This document shows positions 24,146 through 32,920 of a DNA stretch of 64,000 nt, in pieces (the stretch's first letter is position 1; each line of letters starts with the position of its first letter). The DNA lies in assembly GCF_030161595.1 (NCBI RefSeq), contig NZ_BSUM01000001.1:186001-250000 (forward strand). The letters run 5' to 3'. The stretch comes from Litorihabitans aurantiacus (GTDB taxonomy: Bacteria; Actinomycetota; Actinomycetes; Actinomycetales; Beutenbergiaceae). The position numbers and the translations under genes were made by a program. The notes beneath the pieces were generated by a model. It was not told the origin of the DNA, did not search any database, and saw only the letters and a list, made by a program, of their open reading frames with translations.

Positions 24146-25613
24146 GCGCGCGCTGCGCGCGGGGGCGGCGCGCGACGCCGTCGCCGTCGGGCTGGAGAGG
24201 CTGCGCACCGAGCTCGAGATCCCGACGGACTTCCCGGCCGAGGCGCTCACGGAGGCCAGGCGGGCCGCCGAACGCGGTCCGGCGGACCCGAAGGCCTACG
24301 CCGACCGGAGCGACCTCGAGCTCGTGACGCTCGACCCGCCGTCGTCGCAGGACCTGGACCAGGCCTTCCACCTGGCGCGGAGCGGCAGCGGGTACGTGGT
24401 CCACTACGCGATCGCCGACGTCGCCGCCTTCGTCCGTCCGGGCGGTGCGCTCGACGTCGAGACCCACCGCCGTGGTCTGACCACCTACGGCCCCGACGGC
24501 CGCTACGGGCTCCACCCGCCGGAGCTGTCGGAGGGGGCGGCCAGCCTCCTGCCCGACGTCGAGCGTCCTGCGGTGCTCTGGCGTCTGGCGCTCGACGGCG
24601 ACGGCGCGCTCACCGACGTCGACGTCCGGCGCTCGTGGGTGCGCTCCCGCGCGAAGCTGAGCTACGCCCAGGTGCAGGCCGACCTCGACGCGAGCACCGC
24701 GCCGGAGATGCTGCAGCTCCTTCCCGTCGTCGGGCAGCTGCGCGCCGACGCCCAGATCGAGCGCGGTGGCGCGACGCTGGACGTCCCCGACCAGGAGGTG
24801 GCCCGCACCGACGCCGGCGCCTGGACCCTCACCTACCGCGCCGGCCTGCCGAGCGACGAGTACAACGCCCAGCTGTCGCTGCTGACCGGGATCGCCGCCG
24901 CGCGGCTGCACCGGGAGGCCGGCGCCGGGATCTGGCGGACTCTCGCCCCGGCGCGCGACGGCGACGTGGTGCGCCTGCGGCACGTGGCGCGGGCCCTGGG
25001 GCTGGACTGGCCGCGCCGGGTCTCCTACGGCATGTTCGCCGCCGGTCTCGACGCCTCCCGGCCCGCCCACGCGGCGTTCGCGACCGAGGCGACCCGGCTC
25101 TTCCGCGGTGCCGGGTACACCGCGTTCGGCACGAGCGCCAACCCCGGTGTCCCGACCGGCGCCGCCCACAGCGCGATCGCCGCCGAGTACGCGCACACCA
25201 CCGCACCGCTCCGTCGACTCGTGGACCGCTACGCTGGCGAGGTCGCGCTCGCGCACCTCGCCGGCACCCCGGTGCCGGAGTGGGTGCTGGCGGCGCTGGA
25301 CGACCTCCCCGCGACGATGGCGGCGGCCAACCAGCGCGCGAACGCCTACGAGAAGGCGTCGGTCGACCTGGTGGAGGCCGTGCTGCTCTCGGGGCGCGAG
25401 GGAGAGGTGCTGGACGCCGTCGTGGTGGAGTCCACGCCGTCGCGCGAGGAGGGCCGCGAGGGCGAGGCGCGCGCCACCGTGCTGGTGGACGAGCCGGCGG
25501 TGCGCTCACGGATCGCCGGGCCCGCTGACGCCCTCGTGCTCGGGACGCGGGTGCGAGTGCGGGTGGTGGGTGCCGACGTCGAGCGGCGGACCGTGGCGCT
25601 CGAGGTCGCCTGA
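24138..25613 (+). CDS. RNB-domain (RNase II/R-type) ribonuclease
   Basis: 491 residues. The central RNB domain has the acidic catalytic signature LDPPSSQDLDQAFHL (about 64-78), HYAIADVAAFV, and later VSYGMFAAGL, AAHSAIAAEYAHTTAPLRRLVDRY, typical of RNase II family exonucleases that degrade RNA 3'-5'. There are no N-terminal cold-shock domains. The C-terminal 100 residues form a small beta-rich region with DALVLGTRVRVRVVG, resembling a degenerate S1 domain. This compact architecture is common in actinobacteria. GTG start at 24138, possibly coupled to a 12-residue ORF just upstream. Confidence 0.88.
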   Translation: MARRALRAGAARDAVAVGLERLRTELEIPTDFPAEALTEARRAAERGPADPKAYADRSDLELVTLDPPSSQDLDQAFHLARSGSGYVVHYAIADVAAFVRPGGALDVETHRRGLTTYGPDGRYGLHPPELSEGAASLLPDVERPAVLWRLALDGDGALTDVDVRRSWVRSRAKLSYAQVQADLDASTAPEMLQLLPVVGQLRADAQIERGGATLDVPDQEVARTDAGAWTLTYRAGLPSDEYNAQLSLLTGIAAARLHREAGAGIWRTLAPARDGDVVRLRHVARALGLDWPRRVSYGMFAAGLDASRPAHAAFATEATRLFRGAGYTAFGTSANPGVPTGAAHSAIAAEYAHTTAPLRRLVDRYAGEVALAHLAGTPVPEWVLAALDDLPATMAAANQRANAYEKASVDLVEAVLLSGREGEVLDAVVVESTPSREEGREGEARATVLVDEPAVRSRIAGPADALVLGTRVRVRVVGADVERRTVALEVA

Positions 25614-25676
25614 ACCGGCGTCGTACCGGCGGAAATCACCTGGCCCGTGCGGGCCGGCGTTCCTAGGCTCGGCGCC

Positions 25677-26789
25677 GTGACCACCACCGACCACCCCGCT
25701 CCTGACGGCCTCGAGCTGCGCCCGCTCACGATCCCGACGGCGATCGACGCCCCCGACGCCGGCGACTTCGCCGAGATGGTGCGGGTGCGCAACGAGGTCT
25801 ACCGCCTGGTGTCCGGCCACGACGACCACGCGATCACGGCGGCCGAGCTGCTCCCGTACTACGCCCCCGGGGCGCACGAGAAGCGGCTCACCTGGATCGC
25901 GGTGCTGGACGGCGCCGTCGTCGGACGCCTGGGGCTGGACCTGCCGCACGAGGGCGGAGGCGCCGTCGGGCTCGTGCAGATCGAGCTGCACCCGGAGGTC
26001 TGGGGGCGCGGGATCGGGGGCGCGGCGATGGCGCTGATCGAGCGGACCGCGCGCGAGCACGGTCGCACCACGCTGCAGTGCTGGGCGGAGCACCACGAGG
26101 TGACGGGCGGCGGTGGGGACCGCCTGGCGCCACCCACGGGATTCGGCAGCGTCCCCGCCGACGCGCACAACACCCGCTTCCTGCTCGCGCACGGATTCGC
26201 GCTGGAGCAGGTCGAGCGCGCGAGCGTCCTGGACCTGACCGACCCCGCCACCACCGCGCGGATCGAGGCGCTGCTGGCGGACGCGCGCACGCACGCGGCG
26301 GAGTACGACGTCGTGTCCTGGCAGGCGCCGACGCCGCCCGAGCACGTGGCGGGATACGCGTGGCTGAAGTCGCGGATGGCGACCGACGTGCCCGCGGCTG
26401 CGATGGAGACGCCCGAGGAGGTCTGGGACGCGGCGCGCGTGGCCGAGCACGACACCCGCTACACCGCCGCGGGGCGCACGCTGCAGGTCGTCGCGGCCCG
26501 GCACACCGCCACGGGCGAGCTGTGCGCGTTCACCGAGCTCGTGGGCAACCAGGACCGCACGACGGCGACGCACCAGGAGGACACCCTCGTGCTCCGCGAG
26601 CACCGCGGGCACCGGCTGGGAGCGCTGGTGAAGGGCGAGGCGATCCTGCGCTGGCGCGGAGTCGCCCCGACCTCGCCGCGGGTGATGACGTGGAACGCCG
26701 AGGAGAACCGGCCGATGCTCGCCATCAACGAGGCCATGGGTTTCGTACCGCTGGTGTCCGAGGGGGCGTGGCAGAAGCGGCTGGCGTGA
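25677..26789 (+). CDS. GNAT N-acetyltransferase with tandem domains
   Basis: 370 residues. The first GNAT domain has the acetyl-CoA loop HPEVWGRGIGGAAMALIE (about 102-119). The second (about 215-370) has LVLREHRGHRLGALVKGEAI and ends with NEAMGFVPL. The arrangement matches large actinobacterial GNAT proteins with a catalytic and a second, partly degenerate domain. The acyl acceptor cannot be predicted. The GTG at 25677 is chosen because TAGGCT lies 7 nt upstream, indicating a leaderless start. It ends 21 nt before the convergent purF. Confidence 0.83.
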   Translation: MTTTDHPAPDGLELRPLTIPTAIDAPDAGDFAEMVRVRNEVYRLVSGHDDHAITAAELLPYYAPGAHEKRLTWIAVLDGAVVGRLGLDLPHEGGGAVGLVQIELHPEVWGRGIGGAAMALIERTAREHGRTTLQCWAEHHEVTGGGGDRLAPPTGFGSVPADAHNTRFLLAHGFALEQVERASVLDLTDPATTARIEALLADARTHAAEYDVVSWQAPTPPEHVAGYAWLKSRMATDVPAAAMETPEEVWDAARVAEHDTRYTAAGRTLQVVAARHTATGELCAFTELVGNQDRTTATHQEDTLVLREHRGHRLGALVKGEAILRWRGVAPTSPRVMTWNAEENRPMLAINEAMGFVPLVSEGAWQKRLA

Positions 26790-26810
26790 GCGCGGTGGTG
26801 AGTCGTCGCC

Positions 26811-28271
26811 TCAGGAGCTGATGGTCTTCTCGACCCACTCGAGGTACTCGTCGTCGACACGGCCGGCGATGTAGCGGCCGTCGAAGCAGCTCATCTCCAG
26901 GTCGGTGACCTCGCTCTGACCCTCGAGGATCGCCGACTTCATGTCCTCGACCTCCTGGTAGACGAGGAAGTCGGCGCCGAGCGCCGTGTTCGCCTCGGGG
27001 ATCGTGCGGCCGTGCGCGATGAGCTCGCTGCGCGTGGGCATGTTGATGCCGTAGACGTGCGGGTAGCGCACCGGGGGAGCCGCCGAGGCGAACGTGACGC
27101 GCGCGGCGCCGGCCGCCCGGGCCATGTCGACGATCTGGCGCGAGGTGGTGCCGCGCACGATCGAGTCGTCCACGATGAGGATCGACTTCCCCTTGAACTC
27201 CGACCCCATCGCGTTCAGCTTCTGCCGCACCGACTTCTTGCGCTCACCCTGCCCCGGCATGATGAACGTGCGGCCCACGTACCGATTCTTGTAGAACCCC
27301 TCGCGGTACTCCAGGCCGAGCCGGCGCGCCACCTGCATCGCGGCCGGGCGGGCCGAGTCCGGGATGGGCATGACGACGTCGATCGAGCCGGTGGGCGTGT
27401 AGCGCGCCACCGTCGAGGCGAGCCGGTCACCGAGGCGCAGGCGGGCGTCGTAGACGGAGATGCCGTTCATCGTGGAGTCCGGACGGGCGAGGTAGACGTA
27501 CTCGAACGAGCACGGCACCAGGCTCGGATTCGGGTGGCACTGGCGCGAGGTCATCTCGCCGCCCATCGTGATGAACACGGCCTCACCCGGTGCCACCTCG
27601 CGGAACACCTCGTAGCCGTAGGCCTCCGGCACCAGGGACTCGGACGCGACGATCCAGTCCTCGCCGGTCAGCGTCGACTCGCGGCGCCCCAGCGTCAGCG
27701 GCCGGATGCCCTTCGGGTCGCGGAACGCGAGCATGCCGTAGCCCGCGATCATCGCGATGACGGCGTAGGAGCCCTCGATCCGCTCGTGCACGCGCTCGAC
27801 CGCGGTGAAGATCTGGTCGGTGTCGAGGTGGTTGCCGCTCATCACCTGCTGGAGCTCGGTGGCGAGCACGTTGAGCAGCAGCTCCGTGTCCGAGTGCGTG
27901 TTCATGTGCCGGCGGTCGACGTCGAAGAGGTCGTCGCGCAGCTCGCGCACGTTGGTGAGGTTGCCGTTGTGGACGAGCATGATCCCGTACGGCGCGTTGA
28001 CGTAGAAGGGCTGGCTCTCCTCCTCGGCGGACGCCTTGCCCTGGGTCGCGTACCGCACGTGCCCGAGGCCCATGGTGCCGAGCAGCTTGCGCATGTCCCG
28101 GGTGCGGTAGGCCTCGCGGACCTGCCCCTTGGCCTTGACGACGTGGAAGACGCTCCCCTCCGCCGTCGCGATGCCGGTGGAGTCCTGGCCGCGGTGCTGC
28201 AGCAGGGACAGGCTGTCGTAGATGAGCTGGGACGCCGCCTCGTTCGAGACGGCTCCCACGATGCCGCACAT
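26811..28271 (-). CDS. purF: Amidophosphoribosyltransferase
   Basis: 486 residues. Starts MCGIVGAV, so Cys2 is the N-terminal nucleophile with no long propeptide. LQHRGQDSTGIAT, the glutaminase loop HVRYAT and HNGNLTN are present. The PRTase half carries VMPIPDSARPAA and the PRPP loop ILIVDDSIVRGTTSRQIVDMAR. It makes phosphoribosylamine from PRPP and glutamine, the first step of purine synthesis. Divergent from purM, with 106 nt of shared upstream DNA. Confidence 0.97.
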   Translation of the reverse strand: MCGIVGAVSNEAASQLIYDSLSLLQHRGQDSTGIATAEGSVFHVVKAKGQVREAYRTRDMRKLLGTMGLGHVRYATQGKASAEEESQPFYVNAPYGIMLVHNGNLTNVRELRDDLFDVDRRHMNTHSDTELLLNVLATELQQVMSGNHLDTDQIFTAVERVHERIEGSYAVIAMIAGYGMLAFRDPKGIRPLTLGRRESTLTGEDWIVASESLVPEAYGYEVFREVAPGEAVFITMGGEMTSRQCHPNPSLVPCSFEYVYLARPDSTMNGISVYDARLRLGDRLASTVARYTPTGSIDVVMPIPDSARPAAMQVARRLGLEYREGFYKNRYVGRTFIMPGQGERKKSVRQKLNAMGSEFKGKSILIVDDSIVRGTTSRQIVDMARAAGAARVTFASAAPPVRYPHVYGINMPTRSELIAHGRTIPEANTALGADFLVYQEVEDMKSAILEGQSEVTDLEMSCFDGRYIAGRVDDEYLEWVEKTISS

Positions 28272-28365
28272 GGAAGCGCTGCTCCAGGGGGTGGGGGGAT
28301 CGTGTCGTGCGATTCTCCCACGCGCACGGGGTGGTCGTGCCGGGATGGGGCGCGGGGCGAGACGG

Positions 28366-28371
28366 TAGGTT
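28366..28371 (+). promoter_or_regulatory. -10 element of leaderless purM
   Basis: TAGGTT followed by 6 nt and GTG at 28378, so transcription should begin at or within a base of the start codon. No Shine-Dalgarno sequence is present. Confidence 0.6.
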
Positions 28372-28377
28372 GACCGG

Positions 28378-29478
28378 GTGAGCGATCTCTACAGCCGGGC
28401 CGGAGTCGACGTCGAGGCGGGGGACCGCGCCGTCGAGCTGATGAAGGCGGCGGTCGCCCGCACGCAGGGGGCGCAGGTGCTCGGGGGCGTGGGCGGGTTC
28501 GCCGGCCTCTGGGACGCATCAGACCTCCTGACCTACCGCAAGCCGCTCCTGGCGACCTCGACCGACGGCGTCGGCACGAAGGTCGCGCTCGCGCAGCGCC
28601 TGGACAAGCACGACACGATCGGGATCGACCTGGTGGGGATGGTCGTCGACGACATCGTCGTCACCGGCGCGAAGCCCCTGTTCATGACCGACTACATCGC
28701 GTGCGGCCGCGTCGTGCCCGAGCGCATCGCCGCCGTCGTGGCCGGGATCGCGCGCGGGTGCTCGGAGACGGGGACCGCGCTGGTCGGCGGCGAGACCGCC
28801 GAGCACCCGGGGCTGCTCGAGCCCGACGAGTACGACGTCGCGGGCGCGGCCACCGGGGTCGTCGAGGCCGACGCGGTGCTCGGCCCGGACCGGGTGCGCG
28901 ACGGCGACGTCCTCCTCGCGATGGCATCCTCGGGCCTGCACGCCAACGGCTACTCGCTCGTGCGCCACGTGCTGGCCGAGACCGGCTGGGACCTCGCGCG
29001 CCACGAGGACGACCTCGGCCGCACGCTGGGGGAGGAGCTGCTCGAGCCGACCCGGCTCTACACGCGCGCGTGCCTCGACCTGGTCGCGCACGCCGAGGTG
29101 CACGCGTTCACGCACGTCACCGGCGGCGGCCTCGCCTCGAACCTCGCGCGGGTGCTGCCCGCGGGGCTCGTGGCCGACGTGGCGCGCGGCTCGTGGACGG
29201 TGCCGCCCGTGTTCCAGCTCCTGGCGCGCGGCGCGGGGTCGGAGCTCGAGGGGTTCGAGGGGACGCTGAACCTCGGGGTCGGGATGGTGGCGGTGCTGCC
29301 GGCGTCCCAGGTCGAGGCGGCGACGGCTCGGCTCGCGGCCGCGGGCGTGGCGGCGTGGGAGCTGGGCACGGTCCGCGTCGAGACCCCCGACGACGCCACG
29401 CACCACGCGCTCGTCAGCGGCACCAAGGGGGTGCGCGGCGGCGCCGTGCTGCTGCACGGGAGCTACCGCACCGCCTGA
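28378..29478 (+). CDS. purM: Phosphoribosylformylglycinamidine cyclo-ligase (AIR synthetase)
   Basis: 366 residues. Family motifs in order: YSRAGVDVEAGDRAVELM, TSTDGVGTKVALA, the dimer and ATP motif GIDLVGMVVDDIVVTGAKPLFMTDY, GGETAEHPGL, LLAMASSGLHANGYSLVR and the C-terminal HVTGGGLASNLARVLP. It closes the imidazole ring of AIR in purine synthesis with ATP. Transcribed divergently from purF, its pathway partner. GTG start with TAGGTT 6 nt upstream. Confidence 0.97.
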   Translation: MSDLYSRAGVDVEAGDRAVELMKAAVARTQGAQVLGGVGGFAGLWDASDLLTYRKPLLATSTDGVGTKVALAQRLDKHDTIGIDLVGMVVDDIVVTGAKPLFMTDYIACGRVVPERIAAVVAGIARGCSETGTALVGGETAEHPGLLEPDEYDVAGAATGVVEADAVLGPDRVRDGDVLLAMASSGLHANGYSLVRHVLAETGWDLARHEDDLGRTLGEELLEPTRLYTRACLDLVAHAEVHAFTHVTGGGLASNLARVLPAGLVADVARGSWTVPPVFQLLARGAGSELEGFEGTLNLGVGMVAVLPASQVEAATARLAAAGVAAWELGTVRVETPDDATHHALVSGTKGVRGGAVLLHGSYRTA

Positions 29479-29559
29479 GGTCGGCACCTCCCTGCGGCCC
29501 TCGCTGGCGACGGCGAGGGCGGAGCGGGCTCTCGGCCATCGCGCGGCCGGCGGCTGCGG

Positions 29560-29608
29560 GCACGACGAACCCGCCGGTCACCAGGGTGAGTCGGCGGGGA
29601 GGTCGTGC
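29560..29608. terminator. Two-step hairpin between convergent purM and DUF3073 gene
   Basis: Nested arms GCACGAC / GTCGTGC and CCCGCCG / CGGCGGG with matching 3-nt interior loops and a 15-nt loop. There is no U-tract. Its position between convergent stops suggests a bidirectional terminator. Confidence 0.5.
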
Positions 29609-29638
29609 AGGCGATGGGACCGCAGGGTCCGCGAGCGC

Positions 29639-29842
29639 TCAGCTACGAGGGGCGGGGCGCCACTCGTCGGTGTCGGGCTCGTCCTCGTCGTCGTCGAGAT
29701 CGACGGCGCCGCCCGGGGAGCCGTACGCACCCGGTTCGTGACCGAGCTCCTTCTCGAGTGCTCGGTAGTCGGTCTCCGGGCTGTAGTACTTCAGCTGCCG
29801 GGCGACCTTGGTCTGCTTCGCCTTTTGACGGCCGCGTCCCAT
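29639..29842 (-). CDS. DUF3073 family protein
   Basis: 67 residues: a very basic N-terminus (MGRGRQKAKQTKVARQLKYY), the conserved SPETDYRALEKEL, then an acidic tail with DDDEDEPDTDEW. This split-charge small protein is nearly universal in actinobacteria, often near purine genes as here. The role is unknown; the basic end could contact nucleic acid. The ATG at 29842 is the family start; a longer upstream open frame lacks conservation. Confidence 0.9.
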   Translation of the reverse strand: MGRGRQKAKQTKVARQLKYYSPETDYRALEKELGHEPGAYGSPGGAVDLDDDEDEPDTDEWRPAPRS

Positions 29843-30000
29843 GGACTCGACCCCCTCCGCTCGGGTGCCGGTCCGCCACCGTCGTGACGTAGGAGAACCG
29901 GTGAGTGTGTATGTGCCGGGCACCAGATTACACGCCACGATCGCCCCGAACCACCGACGCGTGGGTGGCAGGGGTCACGGGGCGTTCGCCCGCTGAGACG

Positions 30001-30401
30001 CTACTTCTTGCGCAGCGAGACGAGGACGACGACGACCAGCGCGACGACCACGCCGCCCGCGATCGCGAGCGCCTTGGGGTCGCGGCGCTTCACGTCACCG
30101 ACGAAGGTGGTCGCGGCATCCTGCGCGACGGCGGCGCGGGCCTTCGCCGCCTCGGCCACCTCGGCGGCGGCCTCGCTCGCTCGGTCCTTGGCGGCGGCCA
30201 CCTGGGCCTTCGGGTTCACCCGGTCGGCCAGCTCGTCGACCGTGCGGCTCAGCTCGGCCCGCGTGCGGGCGTTGTCTGCCTCGATCTCCGCCACCGAGCG
30301 CTTGGCGGGCTCCTGCTCGGGCAGCTCGATCTGGGGGCCGGGGGCGTCGCCGGGGCGTAGCCCTCGTCGTGGACGTCGCCGGTGCGGTGCTGCTCGCTCA
30401 T
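30001..30401 (-). CDS. DUF3618 family membrane-associated protein (frame break)
   Basis: Starts MSEQHRTGDVHDEGYAP at ATG 30401 and changes frame near 30333-30345. The continuation reads PEQEPAKRSVAEIEADNARTRAELSRTVDELADRVNPKAQV, the DUF3618 signature, then an Ala-rich helix, one TM helix (IAGGVVVALVVVVLVSL) and a basic end. One extra base in the five-G run at 30333-30337 restores about 133 residues. The start overlaps the stop of the holin-like gene by 4 nt, so the two are translated together. Thought to be a small envelope-associated protein; function unknown. Confidence 0.82.
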
Positions 30402-30796
30402 GAGGTGAACCCGTCCTTCACGATCTCGATGTCCTGCTTCAGGTGCGTCACCGGGTCGGGCGTGACCTTCTTGGCCGCCTCGAGCGACTTCTTGCCCACG
30501 AGTGCGAGCACGCCGGCCAGCAGGAGCAGGGCGCCCGCGACGATCAGGGCGGCGACCCACGCCGGCAGGACCGTCGCGATGCCGAGGACGGCGGCCGCCA
30601 GCAGGACGAGGAGTGCGAGGAAGCCGAACAGGCCGGCGCCCACGAACAGCCCGACACCCAGGCCCATCGCCTTGCCCTTGGCGGCGACCTGCGCCTTGAG
30701 CAGGTCGACCTCCCCGCGCACGAGTGCGGTGAGCTGCTGCGAGAGCCGGGCGACCAGCTCGCCGATGGTGGGCTGCAGCGGGGATCCGCTCGCCAT
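30398..30796 (-). CDS. Actinobacterial holin-like (phage holin superfamily III / DUF1469) membrane protein
   Basis: 132 residues. An amphipathic N-terminus (TIGELVARLSQQLTALVRGEVDLLKAQVAAKGKAMG) leads into two close membrane helices (LGVGLFVGAGLFGFLALLVLLAAAVLGI and WVAALIVAGALLLLAGVLALVG) and a charged tail. This matches the Act-holin/DUF1469 pattern. Members are usually chromosomal and paired with DUF3618 genes, as here; no phage genes are near. ATG at 30796, with the downstream gene overlapping by 4 nt. Confidence 0.85.
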   Translation of the reverse strand: MASGSPLQPTIGELVARLSQQLTALVRGEVDLLKAQVAAKGKAMGLGVGLFVGAGLFGFLALLVLLAAAVLGIATVLPAWVAALIVAGALLLLAGVLALVGKKSLEAAKKVTPDPVTHLKQDIEIVKDGFTS

Positions 30797-30937
30797 GGTG
30801 CCTCCTGGGGACGTTGCCGCGTCGGTGGCGGGCCGCCGGAGCGGGCCCGCCTGCTTCGTGTGTCCCATTCTTGCGCCTCCCGTGCGCAAAGCGTGCCACC
30901 GGCTGAGATGTCGGTGCCCCGTGCCACACTCAGCGGC

Positions 30938-31921
30938 ATGCCGGCACTGCTGCTCCTGGACGCCGCGTCCATGTACTTCCGCTCCTTCTACGGGGTGAAG
31001 GGGGACGTCACCGCGCCCGACGGGAGCCCGGTCGGCGCCGTGCGCGGGTTCACCGACGCCGTCGCCACGCTCGTCGCCACCCGCCGGCCCTCGCACGTGG
31101 TCGCGTGCTGGGACGACGACTGGCGGCCGGCGTTCCGCGTCGCCGCGATCCCCTCGTACAAGGCGCACCGGGTCGCGGGTGGTGCGTCCGCGGCGGGTCG
31201 CGACGGCGCGGCCGAGGAGGTCCCGGACGCGCTCGTCCCCCAGGTGGGGGTGATCGCCGAGGTGCTCGCTGCCGTCGGGATCGCGCGCGTCGGCGCCCCG
31301 GGGTGCGAGGCGGACGACGTGATCGGGACGCTCGCGACGCGCGCGGTGGCGGATCCGCCGGCGGGTGTGGACGCCGTCGAGATCGTCACGGGCGACCGCG
31401 ACCTGTTCCAGCTCGTCGACGAACCCGCGACCAGCGCGTCCGGTGTGCCCGTGCGCGTCCTCTACACCGGTCGCGGCATGCGCAACCTCGAGACCGTCGA
31501 CACCGCCCGACTCGTGGAGAAGTACGGCGTCGCCGACGGCGAGGGGTACGCGGCCATGGCCGCGCTGCGCGGTGACCCCTCGGACGGCCTGCCCGGTGTC
31601 GCCGGCGTGGGGGAGAAGACCGCGGCGGGCCTGCTGGGCACGTACGGCTCGCTCGGCGGCGTGGTCGCCGCGGCGCAGGACACCGCCGAGAGGCGGATGT
31701 CGCCGTCGGTCCGGGGCAAGATCCTCGCGGCGCTGGACTACCTCGCCGTCGCGCCCACCGTCGTGCGCGTGCTGCGCGACGCCGAGCTGCCGGCCCACGA
31801 GAGCCTGCTCCCGCCGCGTCCGCGCGACCCCGAGACGCTCGAGCAGCTGGCGGAGCGCTGGGGGCTGACATCGTCTGTCGAGCGCCTGGTCGCGGCGCTC
31901 GCGAAGGCGGACCGCGGGTAG
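30938..31921 (+). CDS. 5'-3' exonuclease, PolA-type (PIN/FEN fold)
   Basis: 327 residues. The acidic metal ligands are in LLLLDAASMYFRSF, WDDDWRPAFRVAAIPSYKAHR, GCEADDVIGTLATRAV and IVTGDRDLFQLVD. The helix-hairpin-helix DNA-binding motif is DGLPGVAGVGEKTAAGLLGTYG. This is the stand-alone form of the DNA polymerase I N-terminal exonuclease, used for RNA primer or flap removal. It ends 9 nt before the mevalonate kinase start, though that gene appears to have its own -10. Confidence 0.92.
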   Translation: MPALLLLDAASMYFRSFYGVKGDVTAPDGSPVGAVRGFTDAVATLVATRRPSHVVACWDDDWRPAFRVAAIPSYKAHRVAGGASAAGRDGAAEEVPDALVPQVGVIAEVLAAVGIARVGAPGCEADDVIGTLATRAVADPPAGVDAVEIVTGDRDLFQLVDEPATSASGVPVRVLYTGRGMRNLETVDTARLVEKYGVADGEGYAAMAALRGDPSDGLPGVAGVGEKTAAGLLGTYGSLGGVVAAAQDTAERRMSPSVRGKILAALDYLAVAPTVVRVLRDAELPAHESLLPPRPRDPETLEQLAERWGLTSSVERLVAALAKADRG

Positions 31922-31930
31922 CGTGGAGCC

Positions 31931-32920
31931 GTGCTGAGAACGGGTCGTGGCGTCGCCCACGCCAAGGTCATCCTGTTCGGGGAGCACGCCGTGGTGCACG
32001 GGGAGCCCGCCATCGCGATGCCGCTGGACGTTCTGGGTGTGCGTGCGACGGTGCGCCACCGACCCGGCGAGCTGAGCGTCGTCAGCGACCTCTACACCGG
32101 TCCGCTCGCGCAGGCGCCGGAGCTGATGAGCTCGCCGCGCGCCGTCGTGCACGCCGCGCTCGACCGCGTCGGGCTGCCGCTGCGCGACCTCGAGATCGCG
32201 GTCGTCGGCGACGTCCCGCACGCGCGCGGACTCGGGTCGAGCGCCGCCGTGGCGGGCGCGCTCGTCCGGGCGATCGCCGACTACGCGGGCGTCACCCTGA
32301 CGGAGGCGGAGCACCTCGCGCTCGTCGACCTCGGGGAGCGGCTGGCCCACGGCACGCCGTCGGGTCTCGACGCCCGGGCGACCTCGGCGGACGCGATGGT
32401 GTGGTTCGAGGCTGGTGTGGCACGCCGGCTCGCGACGCGGACGTCGGCGGTGCTCGTCGTGGCCGACTCGGGCCTGGCGGGGCGCACACGCACCGCGGTG
32501 GCCGACGTCGCGGCGTTCCTCGAGCGGCGCCCGGTGCGCGGTGCCGCGCTGATCGCCGGCCTCGGTGCGCTCGCCCAGGGGGCGGCGCTGGACCTGGCCG
32601 CGGGGCGGGCCGAGCAGGTCGGGGCGAAGATGTCCCAGGCCCAGGGGATGCTGCGCGAGCTCGGGGTCTCCAGCCCGGAGCTCGACGCGCTGATCGACGC
32701 CGCGACGGCGGCGGGCGCGCTCGGGGCCAAGCTCACGGGCGGTGGCCAGGGCGGCTGCGTCATCGCGCTCGTACGGGACGAGGCGGGGGCGGTCGTGGTC
32801 GACGCCGCGATGCGCGCGGCCGGTGCCGTGACGGTCTGGCACCACCCGATCGGGCCGGACGGCGCTGCGGGGGTCGCCTCCGGCACGAGCCCCGACGACG
32901 TCCAGGTGGAGACGACGTGA
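31931..32920 (+). CDS. mvk: Mevalonate kinase
   Basis: 329 residues, GHMP kinase. VILFGEHAVVHGEPAIAMPL is the N-terminal GHMP signature; the ATP loop is VPHARGLGSSAAVAGALVRA; catalytic Asp region GTPSGLDARA; the C-terminal motif GALGAKLTGGGQGGCVIAL. It phosphorylates mevalonate to mevalonate-5-phosphate. The GTG start is preceded by TAGCGT at 6 nt, so it heads the operon as a leaderless transcript. The stop overlaps the mvaD start by 4 nt. Confidence 0.94.
   Translation: MLRTGRGVAHAKVILFGEHAVVHGEPAIAMPLDVLGVRATVRHRPGELSVVSDLYTGPLAQAPELMSSPRAVVHAALDRVGLPLRDLEIAVVGDVPHARGLGSSAAVAGALVRAIADYAGVTLTEAEHLALVDLGERLAHGTPSGLDARATSADAMVWFEAGVARRLATRTSAVLVVADSGLAGRTRTAVADVAAFLERRPVRGAALIAGLGALAQGAALDLAAGRAEQVGAKMSQAQGMLRELGVSSPELDALIDAATAAGALGAKLTGGGQGGCVIALVRDEAGAVVVDAAMRAAGAVTVWHHPIGPDGAAGVASGTSPDDVQVETT

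Noticed and set aside
30398-30796. Holin-like gene as evidence of a prophage
   Set aside because: No integrase, capsid, lysin or attachment site is nearby; this family is a chromosomal partner of DUF3618 genes.
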